DNA of 64,000 bases from Kistimonas sp964291505 (GCA_964291505.2 OZ220221.1:1-64000); one strand, 5' to 3'; shown: positions 52,844 to 62,666, numbered from the stretch's first letter. The notes: generated by a model not told the origin, from the letters alone. Program-made: numbers and translations.

Positions 52844-54088
52844 TCAGGGCAGCAGAGACTCCGCCGCCAGCAGTGCTTCCAGTGTTTCCCTCTGACGCAC
52901 CACGTGGTACGCCTCGCCATCGACCATCACTTCAGGCGGCCGGCAGCGCACATTGTAATTGGACGTCATTCCCATACAGTAGGCGCCGGCAGAGTGGATC
53001 GCCAGCAGGTCACCTTCCGCCAGGCTGAGCATGCGCTCTTTGCCAAGGAAATCGGTGCTTTCGCAGACCGGGCCGACAATGTCATAACACTGTGCTTCAC
53101 CGCCATTTGGTTTGACCGGCTGGATATCATGCCAGCCGCCATAGAGCGAAGGCCGGATCAGGTCATTCATTGCCGCATCAACGATGGCAAACTGTTTGTG
53201 CTCGGTATGCTTAAGCATTTCAACCCTGGTCAGGAGGATGCCCGCGTTGCCCGCTATCGAGCGGCCAGGTTCCAGAATCAGCTCAAGATTACGGTCGCCC
53301 AGACGCTCGCGGACGGCGGCCAGGTAAACGTCTGGTGCCGGCGGCTCTTCATCCTGATAGGTAATGCCCAGTCCACCGCCCAGATCCAGATGACGAATAG
53401 TGATGCCTTTCTCTGCCAGTCGGTCAATCAGCCCCAGCAGCAGGTCCAGTGCATCCAGGAATGGCGCAATAGTGGTGAGCTGGGAACCGATATGGCAGTC
53501 CACACCACTGACCTCAAGGTTAGGCATGGCAGCAGCTTTTTCGTACACCGCCTCTGCCCGCTCAATGGCAATGCCGAATTTGTTTTCTTTCAGGCCGGTG
53601 GATATATAAGGGTGGGTCTTGGCATCCACATCCGGATTGACCCGCAGTGAAATGCGAGCCAGCTTGCCTGCTTCAGCGGCGACCGCCTGCAGACGCTCCA
53701 GCTCAGGCTCAGATTCCACATTGAAACAATACACGCCGGCTTCCAGCGCCCGGGCCAACTCATCAGACCGCTTGCCCACACCGGAGAACACCACCCGCGC
53801 CGGATCGCCACCGGCAGCGATGACTTTCTCCAGCTCACCGACTGACACGATATCAAACCCAGCGCCCAACCGTGCCAGCACATTCAATACTGCCAGGTTG
53901 CCATTAGCCTTAACCGCATAGCAGATCATGCCGGGCATACCTTCCAGCGCCTGGGCGTAGGCGAGGTAACGGGCTTCCAGTTCAACCCGTGAATAGATGT
54001 ACACCGGTGTACCCACCGCCTCGGCGATGGCACTGACCGGAACACCCTCGGCGAAGAGTTCGCCGTTCTTATAGGTAAATGGGCTCAT
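52844..54088 (-). CDS. lysA: Diaminopimelate decarboxylase
   Basis: 414 residues. The PLP lysine is in CYAVKANGNLAVL. Further landmarks are DCHIGSQLT, LDLGGGLGITY, EPGRSIAGNAGIL and VGPVCESTDFLG. It makes lysine from meso-diaminopimelate. It lies between the lipoprotein gene and dapF in one transcription unit. Confidence 0.97.
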   Translation of the reverse strand: MSPFTYKNGELFAEGVPVSAIAEAVGTPVYIYSRVELEARYLAYAQALEGMPGMICYAVKANGNLAVLNVLARLGAGFDIVSVGELEKVIAAGGDPARVVFSGVGKRSDELARALEAGVYCFNVESEPELERLQAVAAEAGKLARISLRVNPDVDAKTHPYISTGLKENKFGIAIERAEAVYEKAAAMPNLEVSGVDCHIGSQLTTIAPFLDALDLLLGLIDRLAEKGITIRHLDLGGGLGITYQDEEPPAPDVYLAAVRERLGDRNLELILEPGRSIAGNAGILLTRVEMLKHTEHKQFAIVDAAMNDLIRPSLYGGWHDIQPVKPNGGEAQCYDIVGPVCESTDFLGKERMLSLAEGDLLAIHSAGAYCMGMTSNYNVRCRPPEVMVDGEAYHVVRQRETLEALLAAESLLP

Positions 54089-54095
54089 GAAACGG

Positions 54096-54239
54096 CTACT
54101 CCCCCCGCAGCGTCACGTTGTCCTCCACCGACGCACCGGCCTGCAGAGACTGGGACGCTTCCGGCAGATAAAGCGGGCCTTTCTGGCCACAGGCTGAGAG
54201 CATGAATCCCAGGATCGCCAGCACCATTACGCGTTTCAT
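54096..54239 (-). CDS. lptM: Small lipoprotein LptM (YifL-like)
   Basis: 47 residues from the ATG at 54239. The signal with lipobox is MVLAILGFMLSACGQKGPLY; the CGQKGPLYLP motif after the lipidated Cys is the hallmark of the LptM/YifL family, which assists assembly of the LPS translocon. It precedes lysA by 7 bases, the conserved order. Easily missed because of its size. Confidence 0.88.
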   Translation of the reverse strand: MKRVMVLAILGFMLSACGQKGPLYLPEASQSLQAGASVEDNVTLRGE

Positions 54240-54422
54240 TGAGGACTCCTGTACATGAAGATCAGTAATAGCCGTGAAGTATACCTGCGACACCGCAGTG
54301 AGGACAGGCATTGCCAGCGCTCGGACAAGCGGTTAAGTTTGCCCGCTGATTTGCCGGGTAACCGGTTAGTGATTATTCCTGTGACCGGCACACTGCCGAA
54401 CTGATTGTGGAGCCCCCTCACC

Positions 54423-54749
54423 ATGATGAGCGAGAACGCCTTCAACCACCGCCTGGATGACCTGATGGTCGCCATCGAAGACGCCATTGAAGACAGTGGT
54501 CTGGATATCGACTATGAAACCTCTGCCGGCATCCTGACCCTGACCTTCGAGAACGACAGCAAGATTATCCTGAGCCGTCAGGGCGTTATGCGTCAGCTCT
54601 GGCTCGCAGCAAAAAGTGGCGGGTTTCATTTTGATTTTAATGAAGAGCAAGAAGAGTGGATTTGCGACAGTAATGGGGAAACTCTGATTCAGCTTTTGAA
54701 TCGCTGCGCCAGTGAACAGGCGGAAGAGGCAATCAGTCTCGTTTTTTAA
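54423..54749 (+). CDS. cyaY: Frataxin-like iron donor CyaY
   Basis: About 108 residues (ATG at 54423 or 54426). The acidic first helix (AFNHRLDDLMVAIEDAIEDS) and ILTLTFENDSKIILSRQGVM, QLWLAAKSGGFHFD are typical. It regulates iron supply to Fe-S assembly. Divergent from lptM, as is usual. Confidence 0.95.
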   Translation: MMSENAFNHRLDDLMVAIEDAIEDSGLDIDYETSAGILTLTFENDSKIILSRQGVMRQLWLAAKSGGFHFDFNEEQEEWICDSNGETLIQLLNRCASEQAEEAISLVF

Positions 54750-54867
54750 CGAGGCTGACAATCTAGACATGGATTGTGTCAGCTATCCATGACTTTCGTT
54801 AGTGAAAAAGCATAGCGATTTATGAAAAATGTACTTTTTATAAGAGAAGTGCGTTGTATACATTCAG

Positions 54868-56145
54868 ATGGCATATTCAATCCCACCTATTCCAGGCACA
54901 TCAAGGAGATATCAGGCATCCTCTCAAAACGAGGAAAATACCAAACGCGTCACATTTTCTCCCAACGTTACTTTCCTAAACCTGGATCAAGAAACTGATA
55001 CCCGCATTCCTGCTCTCGGAGATATTGTCCCATCTTCAAAACAATCTACCGCTATTTTATCAAGGGATGTTAGCAAGGGTCCTGCATCCAGGAATGTATC
55101 AGATCCTTCTGAGGATATCAGTGAAATAAGTCTGTCACCTGAGGAGCGTAACATCTACAAAATCCAATCGAAACAGTACTGCATCTACACAAGAACATCA
55201 CCTTTTTTGACGGTACCACAAACAGCTATACAATATGATTGTTTAAAGTACTCTATTCTGTCGATTGATGAGGATAACATCATCCAAAGAATCCCAATCA
55301 AAATAAAAAACACACGTGCAGGCCAAGCCTACCTTTCACGAAAGCATTTATTCAAGTGTCGTTGGCGCGTTCGACTCATCACCCAGGATATTGGCATACA
55401 GCCTGGCACTCAGGTTGAAATTGAATTAAAGAAAGCGCTCAGACGAATGGATTGCGGAGTACCAGAACACATAAAAGAGCTACTTGAAACAGAACCCTAT
55501 GATATTGATGAACTTTCAAAACTATTTAAAAACACCCGACAAAATGAAAGCGTTTGCAGTCAGTTTTACAAGTTTTGTACAAGAAAAAAGGATCAGCCCA
55601 TTGTCAATGAATTAATTAGAATGTTGAAACGGACCAGATTATTTATATTTACCGCATTTGAACAAAATCTTGATGAAATACGTTTCACTGCCAATTTTTC
55701 ATTAGCGGTCTATTCACATCATAAACAGAAATTTGATGAAACCGATGCATTTAAAGAGATTGACGACATTTATAACAACATTTTCACATCCATCGAAAAA
55801 GCCATGATCTACTATGAACACGACGCGCTTTCGTTTCCTCTCTACACCATGGATGATAATGAAGTAAGCTATCACGCAATCAATCAAAGACTCAATCTAC
55901 CCGGAGCCTCCATTTTTCTGTTAGTAGATCTGATGCAAGATTGTCCAAACAAACAAAGACAGCACCGCTACCCTTCACCCATTCAGAAAAAAATCAAACA
56001 ATTTGACGAAAACACCTACAGGCATTTTGCACGGCCTACACATGAGACAGCTTCTCTGGCAGGCTATTTGGAATCAGAAGATTCTATTAACATTGATTAT
56101 TCAGCTTGTCCGACATTGATAGTACATCGTGAAACAAGTCTATGA
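54868..56145 (+). CDS. ORFan protein, possible host-directed effector
   Basis: 425 residues with no family I recognise. The N-terminal 95 residues are Ser/Thr/Pro-rich and likely disordered, and include KRVTF (residues about 26-30), which fits the RVxF docking motif for eukaryotic protein phosphatase 1. The rest is mixed alpha/beta with scattered Cys. No signal peptide or membrane helix is seen. The gene is AT-rich compared with flanking chromosomal genes and stands alone, suggesting transfer. An effector role is a guess from composition. Confidence 0.5.
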   Translation: MAYSIPPIPGTSRRYQASSQNEENTKRVTFSPNVTFLNLDQETDTRIPALGDIVPSSKQSTAILSRDVSKGPASRNVSDPSEDISEISLSPEERNIYKIQSKQYCIYTRTSPFLTVPQTAIQYDCLKYSILSIDEDNIIQRIPIKIKNTRAGQAYLSRKHLFKCRWRVRLITQDIGIQPGTQVEIELKKALRRMDCGVPEHIKELLETEPYDIDELSKLFKNTRQNESVCSQFYKFCTRKKDQPIVNELIRMLKRTRLFIFTAFEQNLDEIRFTANFSLAVYSHHKQKFDETDAFKEIDDIYNNIFTSIEKAMIYYEHDALSFPLYTMDDNEVSYHAINQRLNLPGASIFLLVDLMQDCPNKQRQHRYPSPIQKKIKQFDENTYRHFARPTHETASLAGYLESEDSINIDYSACPTLIVHRETSL

Positions 56146-56196
56146 AACGTTGCAACAAAATATATAGCGTTTTTCGTTTCACAAAGAACCATTACT

Positions 56197-56964
56197 TTAT
56201 TCCTGATCGCTGATCCTATCCGCTACCCTGCTGACTAAATCAGGTGGTAAAACACTCTCCCGTTCGGCACACGGTTTCAATATAGGCAAGGGGCTTTCGA
56301 AAACAGTAATCGTCCGCTCACCATGATTAAGATCTTTTGTTGCCCGAAACGCTATAACACCATCAATCCCACGGTGAAGTCTGCAGACTGGCGATATAAC
56401 GGCTAATGTCCGCTGATGCAGGTTAGGTATCACTTTTATAGACAGAGAATCAGATGACACGACTGTCGGCTCAGGCAATATCACCTCATCTTCAGACATC
56501 TCTTCAATGGACAGCTCGCCCGGCGCTATCGTCTCATGCTCGGTATCATCAAACTGCTCAATCACCGTGGTCAGCTCGGATACCGTCAAGCTGTTATGCT
56601 CCTGCAGCAATTGAGCAACACACCCTTCGGCAACTACCGGACGATAACCTTTCTCTATCAGAATAGGGGTTAGAACGCAGACGACAACGTCTCTATCCTC
56701 CCGCGCCAGCTGACAGAGAGGTTGTCGCTCCTCAATAAGCGCCTCATAGCGTTTATCATTAAGACCCGGTGTATCCTCACCGAGGAAGAACAAATCATTA
56801 TCCCCCACATCCTGAAGGAAATTGCCTGCAACAAAGTCATCCTGATAAACAAAGGCCCTGTTATCACTGTCTTCTGACACCTCCTCTTCGATATCACGCG
56901 GCTGGTCAGCGAGCGTCCTGGCATCAGGCATCATTTTCTTGATGAACGCAGACATCCGTTTCAT
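56197..56964 (-). CDS. ORFan acidic protein
   Basis: 255 residues. Rich in Asp/Glu (DIEEEVSEDSDNRAFVYQDD, IEEMSEDEVILPEP), with a helical region (CVLTPILIEKGYRPVVAEGC, VAQLLQEHNSLTVSELTTVI) and no motif I can name. No signal peptide. It is convergent with the ORFan at 54868-56145. Confidence 0.5.
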   Translation of the reverse strand: MKRMSAFIKKMMPDARTLADQPRDIEEEVSEDSDNRAFVYQDDFVAGNFLQDVGDNDLFFLGEDTPGLNDKRYEALIEERQPLCQLAREDRDVVVCVLTPILIEKGYRPVVAEGCVAQLLQEHNSLTVSELTTVIEQFDDTEHETIAPGELSIEEMSEDEVILPEPTVVSSDSLSIKVIPNLHQRTLAVISPVCRLHRGIDGVIAFRATKDLNHGERTITVFESPLPILKPCAERESVLPPDLVSRVADRISDQE

Positions 56965-57125
56965 GTCATCCCCGTCCGATGTAGGCTGTTTTTCCGTTAT
57001 GTACTCTTAAATCTAGTGCAGGGGCTGCCAATTGCCTGAGAAATCGAATGCCTTGATATCCGGCAAGTTATAAGACGCTTCTTCTCTTATAATCAGGTCT
57101 CCAAAAACATGACAGAGGCCATACC

Positions 57126-57647
57126 ATGCTCAGTGAAACGATGATCAGCCGCCTGAACGAGCAGATTAATCTGGAGTTCTACTCATCCAACCTGTACCTG
57201 CAGATGAGCGCCTGGTGTGAGTTCCACGGTTTTGAAGGCAGCGCCAAATTCCTTCGCTCCCACGCGGCGGAAGAAATGACTCACATGCAACGACTGTTCA
57301 ATTATGTGAATGAAACCGGCGCAATGGCCCAGGTGGGTGCAATCAGTGCGCCGCCGGTAGCGTTTGAGAACATTGCTGACATCTTCCGCAATACTTACGA
57401 GCATGAGTGCCTGGTTACCCGTAAAATCAATGAACTGGCTCATACCGCCTTTACCGAGCAGGATTACTCCACATTCAACTTCCTGCAGTGGTACGTGGGG
57501 GAACAGCACGAAGAGGAAAAACTGTTCAAGTCTATTCTGGACAAGGTTGAAATGATCGGCATGGAAGGCAAAGGTCTGTTTTTCATTGATCAAGAGGTGG
57601 GTCGTATGAATGTAACACACCCTCACACTTCACCAGCCAGCGCCTGA
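57126..57647 (+). CDS. ftnA: Non-haem ferritin FtnA
   Basis: 173 residues. The ferroxidase ligands are visible in NLEFYSSNLYLQMSAWCE, EEMTHMQRLFNYV and QWYVGEQHEEEKLF. It forms a 24-subunit iron store. A TATAAT-like -10 lies upstream near 57090. Nothing is recognised in the 277 bases after it before the next gene. Confidence 0.95.
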   Translation: MLSETMISRLNEQINLEFYSSNLYLQMSAWCEFHGFEGSAKFLRSHAAEEMTHMQRLFNYVNETGAMAQVGAISAPPVAFENIADIFRNTYEHECLVTRKINELAHTAFTEQDYSTFNFLQWYVGEQHEEEKLFKSILDKVEMIGMEGKGLFFIDQEVGRMNVTHPHTSPASA

Positions 57648-57924
57648 TAACGGTATTAAGCAGAGGGTAAAGGATATTTATCCTCTGCAACTGCCTCCTC
57701 CCCTGCATCAAACACAACCATCTTCCTTGATAGGGGCATTCAACGAACATCAGCGGTTTTCTAATCACATACGCTTAGTACAAATTCTTCTCATCAGACA
57801 GGGACGGCCTTTCTATGCTTGGAACGCGGTATCACTCCTGCTGCTTCCTCAACGAGGACAGATAAGCAGTTTCTCGTTCAAAACGGTTATTGAAAACGGC
57901 CGTTCGTTTCAGGGGACCCTGATC

Positions 57925-58578
57925 ATGAAGTTACGGTTTTGCGTCCTGCTTTTCTCAGTCTTTTGCACATTTGCCTACTCCAACGCAGATAAACCTGTGG
58001 CGGGTAAACAGACGGTCGAGTTGGAAGGTCGGGGATTCTATATTCACTCACCAGCCGCCCTCTTTGACGGGAGTAAAACACTCACATTGAATACCCCCTC
58101 CATAGACTGGCTGGGCGATATGAAACAAGAACATCTTGATGCTCTGGCTGGCATTGATCTCCGTGATATTCCCAACTTTGCTGCCACCCTGGATAAAGGC
58201 TTCAAAAAAACGCAGGTATTGTCGACTATCGAACTGACATTTCAGAAAGACAACCATCAACAAACTCTGGTGATTCATGATCAGGTCACCCATGTCAGCA
58301 GCCAAAACGGCAATATCCGTTTTTCCTTCAAGGAACCCGTGAAAGCGATACCTGACCAAACCATGGAGCAGGTCACGTTGACCTTCAAAGCATGGCATAT
58401 CCCAACGGTGAACCTGGGACGTTTTCCGATGCACGCCGTTTGCTGCAACTGCAGTGGTGGGTGTGCTGCACTATGGATTCTGTTTGCCTGGTGCAACAGT
58501 TGCCTGGAACCCATGGGAGGCGAGTATTGCTGCCCTAACTGCCATCAACCTGCAGCACCGGGCGGTACATGCCCATAA
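57925..58578 (+). CDS. Secreted protein with Cys-rich C-terminus
   Basis: 217 residues from the ATG at 57925; the frame opens to 57727 but the signal peptide (RFCVLLFSVFCTFAYSNA) sets the start. The middle is beta-rich. The last 45 residues hold ten Cys in CCNCSGGC, WCNSC and CCPNCHQ patterns, suited to binding soft metals or metalloids. It sits directly upstream of an arsenite-methyltransferase-like gene. Family not recognised. Confidence 0.6.
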   Translation: MKLRFCVLLFSVFCTFAYSNADKPVAGKQTVELEGRGFYIHSPAALFDGSKTLTLNTPSIDWLGDMKQEHLDALAGIDLRDIPNFAATLDKGFKKTQVLSTIELTFQKDNHQQTLVIHDQVTHVSSQNGNIRFSFKEPVKAIPDQTMEQVTLTFKAWHIPTVNLGRFPMHAVCCNCSGGCAALWILFAWCNSCLEPMGGEYCCPNCHQPAAPGGTCP

Positions 58579-58610
58579 TCCTGTTGCACAAGCGCTAAAA
58601 CCTACGTCGT

Positions 58611-58635
58611 CCAGCTCCCATCAGGAGCTGGGGTT
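58611..58635 (+). terminator. Hairpin between secreted Cys-rich gene and arsM
   Basis: CCAGCTCC and GGAGCTGG form a perfect 8-base stem with a 5-base loop followed by GGTTT. Moderate terminator. Confidence 0.55.
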
Positions 58636-58782
58636 TAATAGATACCGCTCAATGCTTTTCCCTTCGACTACCGTTACCTTACTCTCTCTGCTTTATCTCC
58701 GGCTTCACGTCCCTTATCGTTGAAACCATCACCGTCTATTTTTCGTATCTGTCCAGACAGGTACCTGACAGGGGTAGAGTTT

Positions 58783-59829
58783 ATGTACGACTCGGTTAAA
58801 GACTATTACGGCAAGGTGCTGCAGGGCTCCGACGACCTCAAGACCAACGCCTGCTGTACGGGCGCGGAATTACCGGCCTATATCCGCACGGCCCTGAGCG
58901 ACATTCACGACGAAGTGCTGACCCGCTACTATGGCTGCGGCCTGATCGCACCGCAGCAACTCAAGGGTTGCCATATCCTGGACCTTGGCAGCGGCTCCGG
59001 ACGCGACTGCTATGTGCTGTCCAGATTGGTCGGAGAGGATGGCTCAGTGGTCGGCGTTGATATGACACCGGAACAACTGGAGGTTGCGAACCGCCATATC
59101 GACTACCACACCGACAAGTACGGCTATAAGCAACCCAATGTCCGCTTTCTGGAAGGCTACCTTGAACGACTCCATGAGCTGGACCTGCCAGACAACAGTT
59201 TCGACATTATTGTGTCCAACTGTGTCATCAACCTGTCGCCCGACAAACCCGCAGTGCTGCGTGAAGCGTTGCGCCTGCTCAAGCCCGGTGGCGAGCTCTA
59301 CTTCTCCGATGTCTACGCCAGTCGCCGTGTACCAACCGAACTGCTGGAAGACCCGGTACTCTATGGCGAATGCCTGAGCGGCGCCCTCTACTGGAATGAT
59401 TTCATCACTTTAGCGAAACAGACCGGTTTCCTGGATCCACGCTTGGTAGAAAGCAGCCCTATCACCATCGAAAACCGGGCGATTGAAGAAAAAATCGGCC
59501 ATATCGATTTCTGGTCCGCCACCTGGCGCCTGTTCAAACTGCCGGAACTGGAGTCCGCCTGTGAAGATTATGGGCAGGCGGTCATCTACAAAGGTACCAT
59601 TGAGCACTGCCCGAAGCAGTTTGTTCTGGATAATCATCATCTGATCGAAACCGGCAAAGTATTCCCGGTCTGCGGCAATACCTGGCAGATGCTGCATGAA
59701 ACCCGCTTCCGGGAACATTTCGAATTTATCGGGGATATGTCCACCCATTACGGTATCTACGCCGACTGCGGGACACCGGTACCTTTTGATTCACAGACAA
59801 CCACCGAAAGCAGCGGCGGTTGTTGCTGA
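58783..59829 (+). CDS. arsM: Arsenite methyltransferase-like enzyme (ArsM)
   Basis: 348 residues from the ATG at 58783. The start MYDSVKDYYGKVLQGSDDLK and NACC, the SAM motif ILDLGSGSGRDCY, the SNCVINLSPDK motif, GECLSGALYW and a C-terminal SSGGCC tail are typical of a conserved ArsM family. Conserved Cys near residues 25-26, in SNC and in GEC can bind As(III). It would methylate arsenite using SAM. The radical SAM gene follows after 63 bases, suggesting a product beyond simple methylarsenicals. Confidence 0.88.
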   Translation: MYDSVKDYYGKVLQGSDDLKTNACCTGAELPAYIRTALSDIHDEVLTRYYGCGLIAPQQLKGCHILDLGSGSGRDCYVLSRLVGEDGSVVGVDMTPEQLEVANRHIDYHTDKYGYKQPNVRFLEGYLERLHELDLPDNSFDIIVSNCVINLSPDKPAVLREALRLLKPGGELYFSDVYASRRVPTELLEDPVLYGECLSGALYWNDFITLAKQTGFLDPRLVESSPITIENRAIEEKIGHIDFWSATWRLFKLPELESACEDYGQAVIYKGTIEHCPKQFVLDNHHLIETGKVFPVCGNTWQMLHETRFREHFEFIGDMSTHYGIYADCGTPVPFDSQTTTESSGGCC

Positions 59830-59892
59830 CGAACATCTGCGGGCACACCAATGGTGTCGCCCGCATGCTGCTTCAGGAAACACGGAACACGC

Positions 59893-60825
59893 ATGGAACT
59901 GATTGCAAAAGAACAAGCCCACAGTCACCAATGGCATTACACGACTGATGGTTCTCCCAGGGGGTATATTGACCCACACGCTCTGCGGGAGCTGTGGTTT
60001 CACACCGGCACAGCCTGCAACCTGGCTTGCCCATTCTGCCTGGAAGGCTCCAGCCCCGGCGATAACCGCCTGCAGCTGATGAAGCTGGACGACGTGCGCC
60101 CGTTCATTGATGAAGCCGTCAGCCTTGGTGTCGAACAGTTTTCCTTTACCGGCGGAGAGCCCTTTGTCGCCAAGGATATGGTCAAGATTCTTGCCTATGC
60201 CAGTCGTTTCCGTCCCTGCCTGGTGCTGACCAACGGAACAGAGCCGGTATTGCAGCGGCTTCACCAGATTGCAACACTGGCCACTAGTCCTCACCCGGTA
60301 TCATTCCGGGTCAGCATTGACTACCCCGACCGTGAGCAACACGACAACGGCCGCGGCCATGGGAGTTTTGATAACGCCATCAAAGGCCTTAAAGAACTGC
60401 ATTCGCTGGGGTTCCATGTATCCGTAGCTCGGCAAATGGCGTCAAATGAAAACACCGATGCCGTCACAGCCGAATACCGGGCACTGTTCAGACAACATCA
60501 TTTACCGGAAGATCTGACACTGGTCGCCTTTCCCGATTTCATGCCTCCCGGCAGTACCGTGGAAACACCCCAGATCACTGAGCACTGCATGACCCATTAC
60601 CAGACGGAAGAAAGTCGCCGTCATTTCATGTGTGCATTCAGCAAAATGGTTATCAAAACCAAAGGACTGATGAAAGTTTACGCCTGCACCCTCGTCGATG
60701 ATGATCCGGAATACGACCTGGGCCGCACCCTGACCGAAAGCCTGAACCAGCGGATCAGCATGAAGCATCACCGTTGCTTCAGTTGCTTCTCCTACGGTTC
60801 ATCCTGCAGCGAAATGACCGATTGA
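59893..60825 (+). CDS. Radical SAM enzyme beside arsM
   Basis: 310 residues from the ATG at 59893. The Fe-S motif is CNLACPFC (C-x3-C-x2-C), followed by FSFTGGEPF. C-terminal Cys (YACTLVDDD, HHRCFSCFSYGSSC) may bind a second cluster. Adjacent arsM suggests a role in organoarsenical synthesis, such as arsenosugar or related compounds, but it lacks the obvious layout of ArsS or the altered motif of ArsL. The exact reaction is not assigned. Confidence 0.78.
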   Translation: MELIAKEQAHSHQWHYTTDGSPRGYIDPHALRELWFHTGTACNLACPFCLEGSSPGDNRLQLMKLDDVRPFIDEAVSLGVEQFSFTGGEPFVAKDMVKILAYASRFRPCLVLTNGTEPVLQRLHQIATLATSPHPVSFRVSIDYPDREQHDNGRGHGSFDNAIKGLKELHSLGFHVSVARQMASNENTDAVTAEYRALFRQHHLPEDLTLVAFPDFMPPGSTVETPQITEHCMTHYQTEESRRHFMCAFSKMVIKTKGLMKVYACTLVDDDPEYDLGRTLTESLNQRISMKHHRCFSCFSYGSSCSEMTD

Positions 60826-60833
60826 GGTGGCCT

Positions 60834-61970
60834 GTGAAAAAAAGCGTTGGTGTCCTGATCCTCTCACTGACTCTGCTGGCTACCGGCTGTAGCTGGATGC
60901 CCTGGCAACGCACGTTTCAGCCGGCCACATTCAGTGATCTGCCCGGCTGGAACAGCGAAGAGGCCAACGGGCTCAAAACCTCACTGATGCATAGTTGCGC
61001 GGTCTACCAAAAACGTTCAGGGCCTGTCAGTGACAATGCCCTGTTTGGCACCTACGAACAGTGGCAACCACTCTGTGACCAACTGGCCGAAACCAACGGC
61101 AGCGCACTCACAACATTCTTTCAGGATAACTTTGACGTTTACCGTGTCGCGCCCTGGGAAGACGGCCTGTTTACGGGATACTACTCCCCGCTGCTTTACG
61201 GCAGCCGTCAACAATCCGAACGCTACCATGTTCCCCTGATCGACAAACCTGCCGATCTGGTGATGTTTAATCCCAAAGACTTTGGCATGGAAGAAGACGC
61301 CGTGCTGAAAGGTAAGCTCAACCGGGGCTGGCTGATTCCCTACGATGACCGTGAAGGCATCAACCGCCGATTTGCCAAAGGCCATTACCGGGATGATGTC
61401 GTCCTCTGGGTGGACGACACGGTTGATCGGTTTTTCCTGCAGATTCAGGGTTCCGGCTTTGTGCAGCTGGATACCGGCGAACAGGTTTACGTGAGAATCT
61501 CTGGTCGCAATGGACACCCCTACTTTGCGATTGGCCGTTACCTGAAGCGGGAAGGCCTATTGGAAACCGTCACCATGCAAAGCATACGGCAGTGGCTGAA
61601 GGATAATCCGGACCGGTTGGAGGAAGTGCTCTACCAGAACCAGGATTTCATCTTTTTCAGCGAAAGGTCGGAAGGAGGCCCTATTGGCGCGCAGGGTGTT
61701 ATCCTGACCCCGGATCGCAGTGCGGCCGTTGACCGCAGCATTATTCCCCTGGGAACCCCACTGTGGCTGGAAACCACGCTCACGTCAGATGACGACAGCC
61801 ATTGGGCCCATGCCATGACGGCACAGGATGTCGGCTCGGCGATCAAGGGCAAGGTCAGGGCGGATATTTTCTTTGGGGCTGGCGAAGAGGCCGCGAAGAA
61901 AGCCGGCCACCAGAATGCCGGTGGCAAGCTGTTTGTGTTTGTACCGCGAGTAAAGGAAGAATCACGGTAA
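60834..61970 (+). CDS. mltA: Membrane-bound lytic murein transglycosylase A
   Basis: 378 residues from a GTG at 60834 with TGAGGTGG upstream. A lipobox (LLATGCSW) marks outer-membrane anchoring. The catalytic part has FTGYYSPLLYGSR and the final 3D domain AMTAQDVGSAIKGKVRADIFFG, with the catalytic Asp. It cuts peptidoglycan to anhydromuropeptides. Upstream frame to 60774 overlaps the radical SAM gene and is not used. Confidence 0.94.
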   Translation: MKKSVGVLILSLTLLATGCSWMPWQRTFQPATFSDLPGWNSEEANGLKTSLMHSCAVYQKRSGPVSDNALFGTYEQWQPLCDQLAETNGSALTTFFQDNFDVYRVAPWEDGLFTGYYSPLLYGSRQQSERYHVPLIDKPADLVMFNPKDFGMEEDAVLKGKLNRGWLIPYDDREGINRRFAKGHYRDDVVLWVDDTVDRFFLQIQGSGFVQLDTGEQVYVRISGRNGHPYFAIGRYLKREGLLETVTMQSIRQWLKDNPDRLEEVLYQNQDFIFFSERSEGGPIGAQGVILTPDRSAAVDRSIIPLGTPLWLETTLTSDDDSHWAHAMTAQDVGSAIKGKVRADIFFGAGEEAAKKAGHQNAGGKLFVFVPRVKEESR

Positions 61971-62003
61971 GCGCAGCAATTGCAGCGCTTACCATTCTGA
62001 GAG

Positions 62004-62657
62004 TCAGGCCATCTCGAGAATCTTATCCACAAGCCGGTTAATACCGGTTGCCGCTTCACTGATACTGCCGGCCAGCATATAGGCCGGCGTTGTCACCAGT
62101 TTATTGTCTTCATCCACCACGATATCGTGCACCGGGCAGTCCACATGCTCAGCTCCGGTCATCCGGATGGCCTCGGCAGTTCCACCATCATTACCAATGG
62201 TGCAGCGGACTCCAGCACCAAACAGCTTGCCGGCCATGGCCGGGGCAATACAGATCAGGCCAACCGGCTTCTTCGCCTCGGCAAACGCCTGCACGGTTTT
62301 GAAAACATCAGCCTGTACAGTCATATCCGCGCCGGTCAGTGCAAAATCCGAGAGGTTCTTGGCTGCACCAAAGCCACCGGGAATGATCAGTGCATCATAA
62401 TCTGTAGCCTGACACTCAGCTAAATCACGGATATTGCCACGGGCCAGACGCGCCGCTTCCACCAGTACGTTGCGAGACTCCGACATTTCCTCACCGTTCA
62501 CATGGTTGATGACATGGTGCTGGGAAATATTAGGTGCAAAACACTGGTACTCTGCGCCATTCTGATCGAGTCTCAACAGGGTAATGACTGACTCATAGAT
62601 TTCTGAACCATCAAAGACGCCGCAACCGGAGAGAATCACTGCAATACGTTTGTTCAT
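62004..62657 (-). CDS. elbB: DJ-1/PfpI family protein ElbB
   Basis: 217 residues. Landmarks are LSGCGVFDGSEIYESVITLL, ALIIPGGFGAAKNLSDF, and the nucleophile Cys in LICIAPAMAG. ElbB is a glyoxalase-like protein of uncertain role in isoprenoid metabolism. It follows the hydrolase gene by 9 bases on the same strand. Confidence 0.95.
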   Translation of the reverse strand: MNKRIAVILSGCGVFDGSEIYESVITLLRLDQNGAEYQCFAPNISQHHVINHVNGEEMSESRNVLVEAARLARGNIRDLAECQATDYDALIIPGGFGAAKNLSDFALTGADMTVQADVFKTVQAFAEAKKPVGLICIAPAMAGKLFGAGVRCTIGNDGGTAEAIRMTGAEHVDCPVHDIVVDEDNKLVTTPAYMLAGSISEAATGINRLVDKILEMA

Positions 62658-62666
62658 AAGGACTCC

